DNA of 64,000 bases, from contig NC_084467.1 of NCBI RefSeq assembly GCF_027409185.1, forward strand, positions 87,738,501-87,802,500. Reading direction: 5' to 3'. Positions 10,549 to 22,599 of the stretch are shown one piece after another. Both the position numbers and the translations under genes were made by a program. A model generated the notes under the pieces. The model had not been told where the DNA came from. It searched no databases and worked only from the letters and a program-made list of their open reading frames with translations. Positions within the stretch are counted from its first letter, which is position 1; every line of letters starts with the position of its first letter. The DNA is from Cynocephalus volans (lineage: Eukaryota; Chordata; Mammalia; Dermoptera; Cynocephalidae).

Positions 10549-10915
10549 TGTTGGGAGGTGCTCACACAGAGGAATCCAAGACCAACGTTGGTATTACAGC
10601 TCTTTATTAGTTAACAGCTCTTTTTGGTGTTGCAGCTCTTTTTGGTGTTACAGCGCTTTACTGCTTGCAAGCAAAGAGAGCATGAGCACCAAGCTAGTGT
10701 CTCCCCAAATGAAGGAAAAGGGCAGCCTTATATAGCCAAAACTTCCCACCCAAGTTCTCATTTAGGTCCTCTTATGCAAATGAGGGATGCAAGTCTGTTA
10801 ATTCGGATTGCTTGGCTATGAGACATAGCTCATTGGCCAGTTCTGGGGCCAAATTTGCATTCAGCCCTTAGGGCAGCACAAAACCGTTGTTACCTTTCGT
10901 TAGCACACGGGTGCA
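10549..10915 (-). mobile_element. Solo retroviral LTR (367 bp) with 5-bp duplication
   Basis: The LTR runs TG (10549) to CA (10915), flanked by gaaag at 10544-10548 and 10916-10920. Read on the minus strand it has a complete LTR layout: two octamer motifs (ATGCAAAT type) in the U3-like part near 10775 and 10854, a TATA box (ggctatataagg) near 10731-10742, and an AATAAA at 10603-10608. The R-like part is built of an 18-bp tandem unit. It is distinct from the MaLR-like LTRs nearby, and the retroviral class is not assigned. No internal sequence is present. Confidence 0.85.
10598..10669 (-). repeat. 18-bp tandem repeat, four units, inside the LTR
   Basis: The units are agctctttattagttaac, agctctttttggtgttgc, agctctttttggtgttac and a diverged agcgctttactgcttgca. 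The AATAAA of the LTR sits inside the first unit. Confidence 0.9.
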
Positions 10916-10920
10916 GAAAG

Positions 10921-11380
10921 CAAGCTAGGTTACAGAAGCCAAAGTTCGCAATTGAGACAGCCTAGCATAAAATTTCTAAAACAGTTTCTCCAGTGGAAGG
11001 GAGCAGGTTTAACAATCAGAAAATGCTCAGGGTTCCCTACTTCAGAAAGTAGGTGGAAAGAATGTCCTTTTTATACAGAGGCAGAAAATATAATAGTCCT
11101 ATTGTCGACAGTAATGGCACAGTAAAAAATGTACCTAATGAACTAAATGGTATAGCTAAGGAGATTTCCAGGCAGGTGCTAAAAGTGCCACCTGGCTTCT
11201 TTTTGCTGCTCACAGTAAGATGTGAGAGATGAGCAGAAAGAAAAAAATTAAATATAGAGAATCCAAGACTTGCTAAGTTCAAAATGAAACTGTTTCTCAT
11301 TCTCAGCCCTTCCACGATTCTCAAATGAAGAAATGACTTTAGAGCCAAGACCAAATCCAATGGAGAATTGTAAGATCCTT
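10921..11380. other. Unassigned, possibly old retroviral or MaLR internal sequence
   Basis: Placed between the solo LTR and recognisable MaLR internal sequence, so it may belong to the same old MLT1-type element. I could not match it. A 107-codon minus frame (11037-11360) shows no recognisable protein. Confidence 0.35.
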
Positions 11381-12215
11381 TGTTAAAACCTTAGAAAGAT
11401 CTAAAGCAGTACCAGAGAAAACTATTCAGGCAGACAAAAGGCCTTCTAAGTTCTCAAAACAAAGTCTCACAAATTCACTCCTTTAAACAAAAAGCCCTCC
11501 AAAACTCTTAAAATGTTCCTCAGGAACCTTGCGGAGAGATTAGGGTAATAAGAGGCCTATCCTGAAAAGATGTATATGTGTGGCTTTTGTCTAATGGAGT
11601 GAACTATAAAGAAGTTCATTTAAAAAAAACCCAAAAAATGTTTAAAAGAATTCTTGCATTTAAAGGGACTGGGACAGTACAAAATGAGGGGCCTTCGGAT
11701 CCTCAAGCCACTATGTGCAAGAAGCAGGTTTAGAAAGCAGGTTTACTCAGCTGCAAATACTGGCTATTTCTAATGAAAAAGGAAGGAAAACTCAGAAGGT
11801 AGAACCAAAAGCACAGAGGGCAGAGGTAAGAGCTTTAAAGAATTATTCCCAGGCAGTAGGGCTGAGCCCTAATCAAGGAATTGGTGATATGTGCCTGGCT
11901 GTATTTCGGAATTGCCATGGACCAGTGATTGCTGTATGACTCCCATTTGCTCCCTTTTTGAGGAGTCTGGATTGCTGTTATCCTATTCCATTCCCATGAT
12001 TTGTGGGTGCTGGGTGTTTGGGGAACAAATAGCTTGTCTCCTTAGTTCACAGGTCTTCAGATCTAGAGGAACAATATTCAAGGAGCTGTACCCAGATCTA
12101 ACTTAGATGATGTAATCGTGGACTTTGAGCTGATAGTGTAATGGCATGAGACTTGAGGGGCTTGGGGAAGGAGATCAGTATTTCCTTAAAAGGGAGAGAC
12201 ATGAGTCACTGAGTA
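11381..12215 (+). mobile_element. MaLR internal sequence (MLT1-int type)
   Basis: The 3' half carries typical non-autonomous MaLR internal blocks: cacaggtcttcagatctaga, caaggagctgtacccagatc, ggactttgagctgatagtgt, and tggcatgagacttgagggg. These elements do not encode a retroviral proteome. It runs directly into the LTR at 12216. Confidence 0.7.
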
Positions 12216-12718
12216 CCAAAGGATTGACTATGGTAATCAGGCTCAAAAATGGTGTCCAATTATCCTTACTTCCACTTAATTATACCTTGAATAGTCCCTT
12301 CTTATAATGAATCAGGGCTGCCCTTGTGTGACCAGTACAAGATGGCAGAATGACAGTGTGTGACTTCTAAGACTAGGTGATAAAAAGCATTTCCATTTTT
12401 GTCTTAGTCTCTCACTCCACTCCCTCTGGGGGAAGCCAGCTATCATACCATGAGAAAACTCAAAAAATCCCATAAGAGGCCCATGGCAAGAGGAGCTGAG
12501 GCCCCTGACCAACAGCTATATGAGTGAGCCACCTTGGAAGTGGACCCTCCAGTCCCCATCATGACGGCAGCCCCAGCTGACATACAACTGCAATGTCACG
12601 AGATGCTCCTAAATTCTTGATCCGCAAAACCATAAGAGATTATACCTGATTATTACTGTTCTAAGCCTCTAAGTTTGGGGGTGATTCATTACACAGCAAT
12701 ATAACAAACACAGCAAGG
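12216..12718 (+). mobile_element. MLT1 LTR (3' LTR of the MaLR remnant)
   Basis: Matches the MLT1 LTR layout: ttcttataatgaatcagggc, gtgtgtgacttctaagacta, tctgggggaagccagctatc, a long middle, and the 3' hallmark taagcctctaagtttggggg then cagcaatataacaaacacag. It adjoins internal sequence on its left, so this is the 3' LTR of a degenerate element. Confidence 0.85.
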
Positions 12719-12984
12719 TTGAAAAGTTAGATCAGTAGGGGAAGGGACTCTAACAACAGAACTCAGGCTGCATGGGAGAGCAAATGATGCTTAGAAAGAA
12801 AGTCATGGTTTTAGTCGAAAGGTTTAAAATGAAGGCTAAGTATTCCAGGATATTCTGGAATTCTCTAATAAAGGTGCTGAAATAGCATAAATTCCTGTGG
12901 TTAGAAAGGTATGGTTGTGCTGACAGTCATTCAAGTCAAAAAAAAATTTATGAGCAAACACACTTAGTAATTACATATGTCTGG
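12719..12984. other. Short unassigned spacer
   Basis: Nothing recognised. Confidence 0.4.
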
Positions 12985-13185
12985 TGCTTACACATTCACT
13001 CTCACATAAGTTACCATGTTTAATGCTCACGTTAACCCTGTGAGATAGCTATGAGTAATTCCATTTTATGGATGAAGAAGCTGGGGCTTGAAAAAGGTGC
13101 CTAAGGTCACAATGAGAAAATGGCAGAGCCAGGACTGAAACGCAGGTCTTCTGATTCAGGCCATGGCTTTCCTTCTTTTGGCCAC
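12985..13185 (-). mobile_element. MIR SINE
   Basis: Reverse-complement MIR: ccattttatggatgaagaag, ggtgcctaaggtcacaatga, and ggcagagccaggactgaaac followed by gcaggtcttctgatt. This is a well-preserved core. Confidence 0.9.
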
Positions 13186-13259
13186 AGTTGCCTGGTGGTG
13201 GATACAAAAGAAATGCCAAGTCCTGTAGTCCTAGTTTCTCAGAATGTAAAGCTTTGTTG

Positions 13260-13690
13260 AGGAGAAAAGATAAATGTACAGGGTAGGCGATAAATGATAA
13301 CCAGCACTTTATTCTTAAGGGAACGAAAGAGCAATGTAGATAGCAAAAACTACAGGAATTAGGAAAAGGAGGGGTAAAGACAAGCTTCCTGGAGGGAAAG
13401 TTTTAGTGTAGGAAAGACAATTTGGATAGAGAGAAGGGAAGGGTCATTCCTCTCAAGGGCCACAGAAAAATCATGAGCAAAACTTCAAGTTGGGAAACAT
13501 AACATATTTAGGAAAGAGAAATGCAACTGCTTGGATCAAACAAAAGATCTAAAGTTGACCCCAAGAGAACAACCAGAGGTGAGGTATCTTAAAAGGCTGA
13601 TATGCGAAATTTGAGCTTGATACTGTTTGCAATGGAAAGTCATTGGAGATTTCTGGACAGAGCAGTGACCCACAGAAATATATATCTGTA
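13260..13690 (-). mobile_element. L2 LINE fragment
   Basis: The + strand carries weak reverse-complement L2 blocks, including a caagcttcctggaggg segment and tgcaatggaaagtcattgga then cagagcagtgaccca. Identity is low. Confidence 0.5.
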
Positions 13691-14865
13691 GAGAGAAGAA
13701 CTTCTTCCAGCTTCTGGCATAAATGCAATCATACCTCTTTTATCTTTTCAATTAGTTGCTGAAAACTGCCTCTGCCTTAGCAGGAAGTCTAACATTTCTC
13801 TCCTGAAAATGACACCTCATCCTAACCCTGAATTGTCCAAGAATTTCAGGGGCTTTCATGATTGAATGCAGGAGTCAGTTGTTCTTCCAAGTGCTAGAAG
13901 GAAAAGAATGAAAAGCCCCTCAGTCCTCTAGCACTGCAGCTTGTTTCACTGTCACAGAGTTCCTGTACTACCCAGGAGACAGCTGTCCACTGCTGAGGTA
14001 GTGCCAATTCTGAACCAGATCACAGTCATGGCCACAGTGCTTCCTCACACTTGCATTTCAAGCTCATTTCTTTTTAATTCCCACATGCTTGGTCATTGTT
14101 CCCAGAACACAACCTCATGCCAGGGCAGCTAAATCTGCAAGAGCATCCACCACAAAGTGTTCAGAATCAGTCCCTTCCCCCCCTTAACTCTTGGCCCATG
14201 TGTTGAGCCCAAATCACTAGCCATTCAGCCCTTTCCATGAGATGCTAATAACACCTATCGCACCAGGTGGTTCTAAGAATTGAATGTGTAAATATATGTA
14301 AAGCATTTACACTCGTGCATAGTAAATGTTTTTATTTCTATAATTTTACATTTGAGAATGCCTACCTAATGGTGGAAACTTCTAGTAGATATCAGCTTAG
14401 CATATTACTGTTTTTGAAATGATTTCTAGTTCTTAACAGTGCCTTAGGACTAAAATTTGGTCACTATCCCTTTCCCATAGCAAAGACTGAGCACTGTCAG
14501 AAAGGCAAATATTCATGCTAGGTAGTTATTAAAAGTGAGAATGGATGAGTCAGGATTTCCAATCCACACTGAGCTGTATGTGTTATAAATAGGCCTTTTA
14601 TAATAGAGTGAGCAAGTCAAAGCTAGGCTACTTTAGAGAAAGAAAAAGACAAATGGTTGTTTAAAAAAAAAAGTTCCAGTATTATCGAATAAGGGATGGA
14701 ATCTCTATAAACAAGAAAGTGTGATTAAGATACTATGTGTGTTTTCTGTGCTGATAATTTAACATAAAAAGCCCTTTTCTTATTCTGTCTTCCAAATTTC
14801 ACCCAAGTTCTGTGCATTAGTATTTAAAAGAGAGTATTACTTTATGCCCAGTACCTCTCCCATTA
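13691..14865. other. Intergenic DNA without clear features
   Basis: No gene or confident repeat. A weak MIR-like 3' segment is possible around 14215-14345 (gatgctaataacacctatcg through agtaaatgtttttattt). Confidence 0.4.
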
Positions 14866-14867
14866 AG

Positions 14868-15190
14868 AATCACAAAAGGTGGGAGCTAAAAAATAAACAA
14901 ATAAATAAAAAAAGAAAGAATGAATGATACAACAATCACAATAATATGTTGAACTTTCAACAGGAGAGAACAGAACTGAGGTTACCAGAGGTGGGAAAGG
15001 GGGAGGGGGAAAAAGTAGTAACGACAGATCTGGTTAAAAACCATGAAAAACGATTACGTTGTATAATGTCGAATATGCTAATTATCCTGATTTGAGCATC
15101 ACATATTGCACGCAGGTATTAATATTCAACGCTGTACCCCACAGATATATACAATCAACTATGTTACAATAAAAAATATATATAGATAAA
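14868..15190 (+). mobile_element. L1 3'UTR and tail (older copy)
   Basis: Starts at the ORF2 end (ggtgggagctaaaaaataaa). It continues with the lineage's 3'UTR: tgctaattatcctgatttga, gcatcacatattgcacgcag, caatcaactatgttacaata. It ends in an A/T-rich tail. Confidence 0.85.
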
Positions 15191-15216
15191 TAAATGAAAT
15201 TTTTTTAAAAAAAGAA

Positions 15217-15345
15217 AATTGTTGGGGGGGAGGGGGGGAGGGAGAAGGGAGGGAGGTTTTGGTGATGGGGAGCAATAATCAGCCACAATGTATATCGACA
15301 AAATAAAATTTAAAAATAAATAAATAAATAAATAATAAAAAAAAA
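15217..15345 (+). mobile_element. L1 3' tip (younger subfamily) inserted in an L1 tail
   Basis: The segment (ggagggaggttttggtgatg, caataatcagccacaatg, tatatcgacaaaataaaat) is nearly identical to the last part of the L1 at 25001-27936. It sits directly after the A-rich tail of the previous L1. The A-rich motif aaaaaaagaaaa lies on both sides, compatible with a target-site duplication. Confidence 0.8.
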
Positions 15346-18015
15346 GAAAAAAGAACAGAAGGGACTAGGATGAGACAAGTCTCAGAGAAATCTTGATGGG
15401 GGAGTGTTCAGATCACAGTGCTCTATACTGTAATGGGCCTGCTTTTTTTTTTTTTTTTAATTATCATCTCACAGTAGTGTTAATGACCTGCACAAAGGGT
15501 AGATCTTGACAGTTCTTCCTCCTCCTCTCCAGGAAATGCCAGGTCCTTTGACAGCCATTACCTACATAGACACTGCCAAAGTCACTTCATTTCTAATTAC
15601 CCCCAACTCCCCACTTTTACCCATGCACTGAAACCACAGTTTAACTCCTAAATCTGTTCTGCATCATGGAAGACAGCCATATTTAGTGTTGAGAAACCTG
15701 GAACCAAATCATCACTTCCCTTTTATGAAGAATTTATTTTGCTTTATTGGGCTCTTTAGTGACACATCATGAGTCTTTTCTCTATGATATTTCAAATTTC
15801 AGTAATAAAGCTGCCTTGGTAATGAAGAAAGCAATACTATAATCAAACGTAACTGTGGGTGTCTGTCAGTCACACGGAAACAAAGAAGAACCCTCTGGAA
15901 AATAGCATGAAGCCTAATGAGTTCCCTCTGCAGGTAGCTGCCTCCGCTCCTCTCGTCCCTGGCTGTGAGAGCATTATCCTGCCTGCACACCAGCATCTGT
16001 CACTCTCTCATCTCCCTCTACGGCTCCAGGGGACTCACCACGGGATTCACGTGTCTAAAGTCATCTGTCTTCCCACACTCCAGTTACAGTGACTGACCGG
16101 CTACAAAGCAGGGATGACTGACAAAGAATGGAAGGCCCCAAGTTACAGAAGGCGTTTTAAATTTCAGGGAAATATCTTTATGCTGTAAAGGAAATGCTGG
16201 GGGCAGCACCTAATGAGCAGCTGGTCACTCTCGATGTCGTCATTATGGTGTGTCATCTAAGTGACAGGACTGGAATATCTAGACTCCCTGGAACCAGAAG
16301 GTCAGACTGTAATCTTTTGTGCTCCCTGGAGTGCTTTATAGTCAAGGATCTTAGGGAGAGTGTGCCAACGAGTAATCTCAGTAGAAGCCTGAGGGTTTCA
16401 GGATGGACAATAACACTCATTTACTTCTCTCTAGTCCATAGCATGTTCTCACATGGAGCTGCCTGCAAGCACTGAGTCTATCACACCATATGCAGCAATA
16501 TCACACCTTTTAATAAGTGATTCCGTTGAGGATTCAATGGACCATGCTGAGTCCAAAGTGGAGACACCCATAGTAGAGCGAGCTGTAAAGCAATACATTT
16601 ACCAAGAGTGGGAAGTACATGGCATCTGGCCAGCGCACTCCCACCAGCCCCAGTTAGGAGCTTGAAACTGAATCTGAGACAGAACCTCCTTCTATGAAAT
16701 GTGCTGTATGTGGTATACTGTTTTAGGTTCAAATCATAGTTCCAAGAATACAAAAGAGAGATCAACAAAACAGAAAGGATAATTCCATAAGCATGGTGAA
16801 AACAGCATCATTTCTCAGAAAAGTTTATAATCAAAAGAGATAGAATCACAAGACTTTAGGGCAGGAAGAGATTTTGGATATCATCCACACCAGTTTTGGG
16901 GGGGTTTTTTTTTAATTTTACAAGAAAAAAAAAAGTAGACTAACTCCCCCCTCCCCGCAACAATCAGCCAGTTAAGAATAAGTTTTCAATGAAGGGGAAG
17001 GAGAGGGGTAGATCCGGGGCATAAGGCACTTCCTGAGGAGGGCAGAGCTGTATGGGATTCCCCACGAGCAAACCAGACACCAGAATCAACATACTGAAAG
17101 GGGAAATAAGAATGATGGAAGGACAGATAGGAGAAAAACAGAACCCGCATTACTTCACTTCCCAAATTGTACTAGACTCAATACCATCTGCCCTAGAAGA
17201 TTGCAAACAAAATAAAGGATCTCAGACCTATAATTAATTCAACAAATTATGATCTGATGCTGAATAAAACTTCTACATGTATCTCTGGAGAGCCTTAAAA
17301 GTACTCCTATAAATGTGACAATAAACACATGTCCTTTGTCAAACACATGCCTTTGCTCTATGTTCTCTCATAATAATGTTAAATAAGATATGAAAGAATA
17401 GAGAGTGTGAATGAATGAATGAAACCACTCCTTTGGGTGGGGAAGGGTTCTACAAATTTTTCCATTTGAATTTAGAATGGCAAAAGGTGTAATTAAAAAT
17501 ATATACTATTTGACAATTAACGAGTGCCATTTCCCAAACTTCCTGACAATGCTATAGTCTCACTCTGCTTCTAAAAATTCCTTTCGCAGTTGGCTCTATA
17601 GAAGTTTACATCCCACACTATTCTTAGCTCTCAGCTAGGTCTTCAGCATTTGGAGAATTTCTGGAGTCCTCAACACCAAATTCCAAGACATGAAGCTAAT
17701 ACCACTGTTTCAAACTTCTCTTTTTGAAATAAATGCATGATCTTAAAGGTTTTAGTTATCAGAAGAATGCTACTTTTAAAAATAATGTAGTCTAAAATAA
17801 AGATTTTTCTATTGCAGACTCTTAAAATAACAATCATTTCAATGAAAGCTTAAAACAGGGGTGGCAAAGGGGATGATAAATGTATATCTTTTTAAAATCA
17901 GCATCAGTGTAGTAAATGATTCTAGTACCAAAATTTCACAGAGAATGTATAAGGCACAACAGTAGAGCAATTTGATTAAAAAGTTTAATATATGATGTTG
18001 AATACATGTCTCAGT
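15346..18015. other. Intergenic DNA, mostly unassigned
   Basis: No exon, RNA or confident repeat in 2.7 kb apart from T/A homopolymers (about 15441-15459 and 16906-16936). Several frames of 60-95 codons occur around 15800-16770 on both strands without recognisable domains. The GC content is slightly higher around 15900-16100. This non-repetitive stretch is a candidate for conserved regulatory DNA, untested. Confidence 0.4.
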
Positions 18016-18019
18016 TTCA

Positions 18020-19000
18020 GATTAATTCATTGACCAAACATTTATTGAGCACCTCCTATGGGCTAGTACTAGATGCTTGCGAACAAAACAGTCAAAAATC
18101 CCAGACATCATCGAGTTTCAATCTAGTGTGGAGAGACAGGGAACAAAAAATTAACCTTTAAGAAATAGGGAAATTTTATAGTGTATGAGAAGGTGATAGG
18201 CACTATGCAAAAACAGAACAGGGTGGGAAGATCAGGGAGAAGGTGCTATACAATTTCAAATAGGGTTGCCTGGGTGTAGCTCATTAAGACGACGATGTTT
18301 GAGAAGGCTTATAGCAAGTGAAGGAGCTGACCACGTGGGTATCTAGAGAAAGAGCATACCAGACAGAGGCCTGTGCAAAGGCCCTGAGGTGGAGCACGTC
18401 AGCTTGTGTGTGTAGGAAGGGAACAGTAGTAGGAGATGAGGTTAGAGACTACTGGGGACTCCATTTGTGCAGGATTTTTAGATTATTGTTTGTACTTTTG
18501 CTTTTACCCTGAGGGTTTTGAACAGAAGAGTGTCATAATTTGACTTAGGTTTTACAAGGATTGTTCCAATTGCTTTGTTGAAACAAATGGTGAGGAACAA
18601 GGATGGAAGCAAGGAGACCATCTAGGAGGTGAGAGACAACAGTGGACTCATACCAGGTGCGATTAGTGGAAATTATGAGAACTGATCAGAAAATGTATAC
18701 AGTTTAAAGACAGAGCAAATCAGATTTTCTGACTGACTGAATGTGAGGTGTAAGAGAAAGAAAAGATTCAAGAGTAACTCTAAGAATTTGGCCCTGAGCA
18801 ACTAAAAGAGTGGTGTTGCCATCAACTGAGATGAGGATGACAGGAAGCTGAAGTATCACCAAGTTGAAACTCAGATATTCCATTTTGGATATATTAAGTT
18901 TGAGATGGTGATTAGCTCTTCTACTAGAGATGTCAAGAAGGAAGCGGATAAAGGCAATTGTTTCAAAAAGTTTTCTTGCAAAGGAAGGCCCAGAAATGGA
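18020..19000 (-). mobile_element. L2 LINE, long minus-strand copy
   Basis: Reverse-complement L2 from the 3' tip inward: accaaacatttattgagcac, agaggcctgtgcaaaggccc, acatctaggaggtgagagac-like spacing, then the ORF-derived ggccctgagcaactaaaaga and tgttgccatcaactgagatg blocks. Similar but weaker sequence may continue to about 20080. It encodes nothing intact. Confidence 0.8.
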
Positions 19001-20285
19001 GTGGCCTTGAACTGGCAGGGATGTTGACATCAGCAGAAAGCTTTGGTCTTCATTGTTTGAAGATAGGAAATATACTATATTTGTATATTGATGAGAATGT
19101 TCCAGGAAAGTGAAAAATTAATGAAGCAGAAACAAGAAGGGAGAACTGCAGGAGCAATGATCTTTAGCAGGTAGAAAGGATGGGATCTAGCATACATGTG
19201 GAAGGATCCTTCTCTCTAAGAAACAGTAGAAACAAGCTCAGCCTTAAGGATGCAGATGCTGGTAGATGGGAGAACATGGTGGCTGGAGTCTAGAGAATTC
19301 TCTTTCAGTTGTGACTAAGGATGTCAGATGAGGCATTGAAGGTTTGAAGAGAGATGTGAAAAAGTTAACTAGAAATGTAGGAAAGTCAATGGACTAGAGA
19401 AACAACTCCAGACAGCATGAAGGATGAGGCATAAAGCATTGGAGGTGACCTGAAGTAGGTAGTCATTAATTTACAATGAGACAAAACACACAAATTGTAC
19501 AGTGGGGCAAATTTCTGTTTTTCTCTAGTCCTGTTCAGATGCACTGGTACAAGAGTGTAGTAGACAAAGAAATGGATTTAACTTGTGGCTTTGGCTGGGA
19601 AGAGCACTGAAGCCAAGGCAGGCAGGGGATTTAGGGTGTACGCAAAGGAGTGACTCGAATGATTGAAAATGGTATTTAAGGTTGGTCAAAAAGGAAGAGA
19701 GGACATCAAAAGGGTGACAGACAGTGAAAAGGTAGTAGGATTAATGAATTGGAGATCACTGTGGGATCAAATTGTTTGGATCATGGTTCTGGAAGGAGTA
19801 AGTTAGAAGATAGGAAGTGGTGGTCACAGAGTGGGAAGAGATTATGGAGATGTTGCAATTATGGGCAATGACAAAATTCAGCCCAAGGTAAGTTACAGTA
19901 GAGAAGAAAAATAGAATGTGAGCAGAAGAAAATGAGAAAAGATCAAACGTAGAACTGTTGAAATGATCACAGCTTTTCAGAAGAGAGCTGCTAAACAGCT
20001 TCTTTGAATATTTTATGGGTGAAATCAATGACAGGTGGCAGCTGGTGTAAGAAAAGGGCATGGGAAGACCTCATTTCTCAAGAAAACTGTCTGCAGTGAC
20101 TTCACCAGTCAGAGGTTTATTGGGGTTATACACTCCTCTTTTAAAATGCATTTAGTACATCAGTCATCTACACCTCAGTATGAATTGTGATAATTAGACT
20201 ATTCCCATGCTTTCTGATCACTAATTCAGATCTGTACACTGAAGAAGTGGGAGTTCTAAGTAGAAAAATGAAAAGATGAAATAAC
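19001..20285. other. Probable continuation of L2, diverged
   Basis: The composition and purine-rich style continue from the L2 copy on the left, but I could not anchor individual blocks. No gene is seen. The 101-codon minus frame at 19756-20061 is not supported. Confidence 0.35.
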
Positions 20286-20289
20286 AAAT

Positions 20290-20652
20290 TTTGAGTGATG
20301 TTTACAGCAGTGTTATTCATAATAGCCAAAAGTGGAAACAACCTAAATGTCCATCAACCGATGAATAGATAAATAAAATGTTGTATATCTACACAATGGA
20401 ATATCATTTGACAAGAAAAATAAAGTTTTGACATATCCTACAACATCGATAAGCCTTGGAAATATTATGCTAAATAAAAGTCAGACATGAAACACCATAT
20501 ATTGCATGATTCCATTTATGTGAAATATCCAGAATAGGCAAATCCATACAAACAGAACATAGATTAATGGCTCTCTAGGGCTATGGGTACAGGGAGATTG
20601 GGAGTGACAGCTAAGGGGCATGGGCTTTCTTTTGGGGGTAACAAAAATGTTC
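20290..20652 (+). mobile_element. Old L1 (L1ME-type) 3' end, first segment
   Basis: Sense L1 end: tttacagcagtgttattcat, aacctaaatgtccatcaacc, tgattccatttatgtgaaat, gaacatagattaatggctct. It is split by a younger L1 at 20667-21246 and continues to about 21385. Confidence 0.85.
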
Positions 20653-20666
20653 TAAAATTGATTGTG

Positions 20667-21246
20667 CTTCCCCTGTTCATCACAGCTTTTTTTCACAATA
20701 GCCAAGATATGGAAACAACCTAAATGTCCATCAATGGACAATTGGATAAGGAAAATGTGGTATATATATATATAACATGGAATACTACTCTGCCATAAAA
20801 AAGAATGAAATTCTGCCATTTGCAATAACCTGGATGATCCTGGAGAAACATGTCGAGTGAAATAAGCAAAGCACAGAGGGATAAATACCACATGTCCTCA
20901 CTCATAAGTGGGAGCTAAGAGAGAAAGAAGGAAAGAAAGACAGACCACAGTGGTGTGTTGGACTTGCAGAGGGAGAGAGCACACCGAGAGTTCTAAAGTG
21001 GAGTGGAGGAAAGGGGGATGGGGAGGAAGGTCGGGGATAATCAGGTGGGGGACATGGGGCATAATTGCAATTTGTGGTAATGGGCATGCTGTCAGTATGG
21101 ATCTGGCCATCACATCCTGGGCATGAGTCGTGACAATCAGCTTTGCATCTCATGAACATTCACAATCAATAATAAATAAACAAATAACAAAATTTATATG
21201 GAAAAATAAATAAATAAAACATCCACAATGAAAAAAAAATAAAAAA
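20667..21246 (+). mobile_element. Younger L1 3' end nested in an older L1
   Basis: 5'-truncated L1 beginning in the last part of ORF2 (tcatcacagctttttttcac) and running through the end of ORF2 and the 3'UTR to an A-rich tail. It is bounded by taaaattgattgtg (20653-20666) and taaaattgatggtg (21247-21260), a 14-bp duplication with one mismatch. Removing it rejoins the older L1ME-type sequence. Confidence 0.9.
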
Positions 21247-21385
21247 TAAAATTGATGGTGGTAATTAATGGATGTACGACTCTGTAAATACACTAAAAAC
21301 CATTCAGTTATATACTTTAAATGAGTGAATTCTATGATATGTGAATTGTATCTCAATGAGGCTGTTTTTGAAAAAAGAATCTTTG
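21247..21385 (+). mobile_element. Old L1 (L1ME-type) 3' end, second segment
   Basis: Continuation of the split element: ggtggtaattaatggatgta, agttatatactttaaatgag, and gatatgtgaattgtatctca, the standard 3' end of this L1 group. Confidence 0.85.
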
Positions 21386-21640
21386 AGTGAGTTTGGGAGG
21401 GCTTTAGACAGCTGGAGGGCAGCATTAAAATAGACTACAGGAATGAAAAATTTGGAAAACACTAAAAGAAACTCTATCTTTCTTGGAATGTGACCGAGAT
21501 CCCTGCTGATAAGTCATACTCTGTGTCTCTTAAGTCAGCTCCACCACCATCTGGGGCCTGTCTGCCCAAGGTTGCTAATGCTTCCCCAGCAGAAGCACAC
21601 CCGGACCTAACCGACCTAGAGTTTTCAGAGCTCAGTCTCT
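21386..21640. other. Unassigned spacer
   Basis: Nothing recognised. Confidence 0.4.
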
Positions 21641-21850
21641 AGATTCGGGGAGAAATGGGTTGAAATCCTCACTCTGCTGCAGGTTGTGTGACTCTGGTCA
21701 AGTCTCCTTATTGTTCTCGGTCTCAATGTCCAGTGAAAGTAATCAAAATACCTGTCTTACCAAATCATTGGAGGAATTAAATGAGATAAGAAAAGCAAAG
21801 CACTCATTACATTAGCCGACACATAATGACTGCTTAGTTATAACAAAATT
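21640..21850 (+). mobile_element. MIR SINE
   Basis: Sense MIR: gggttgaaatcctcactctg, gtgtgactctggtcaagtct, ggaggaattaaatgagataa, and an acataatgactgcttagtta end. Confidence 0.85.
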
Positions 21851-22269
21851 TTAGAAACGTAAAGAGAGGTGGCTAGAGATTCCAGTACATTTTTTTCCTA
21901 GTACATTTTAAGGTGCATATGCCAGCACTCCCCACGTATGTCCTTCCAGGCCAGGCAAATTAGAAAGAAAGAATAGTAGAGCATTCAAGAGAAGTGTGTT
22001 TGTCCCCTTTCTTTTCTCTCCATCCAGTACTTCCCCTATGACAAATATTCCTGTCTCAGGGTGAAATTAGGCCTTACTGTAAAGAAGAAATGGTAATGCT
22101 GTAGGGGTAGCTGCCTATCCACGCATATGCCCAGACCCAACACAGAACATCTGCTGTGCAAAATGAATCATACCCGAAGTCATCAAATGGCCTTTGGAAA
22201 GCTAAAGAAAAAAAATTCCCCAAAAATATATCTTATGAGTTTGACATTTACCGTTAAACAAGCATTTAC
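21851..22269. other. Unassigned intergenic DNA
   Basis: Nothing recognised. Confidence 0.4.
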
Positions 22270-22533
22270 TGTGAAATGGTTATAACACCTACTGAACTTG
22301 CAGATCTCATGTTCTAGCAAGCAGACTGATATTCAAATACATTTGAAATTACAATTTATTAAGTAGTACAATAAAAAGCAGGTACGATGTGCTATGGAGA
22401 CACATATGAGACAATAATTAGTTCTAGTCAAGGAAGGCTTTCAAGAGAAGGTGTCCCTTCAGTAAGCCTTGAAAGGATGAGAAGTCCTAAAGCCAGGAGA
22501 AAAAGAGGGCCTAATAACCTCAGAGATATATTT

Positions 22534-22599
<66 letters not shown>

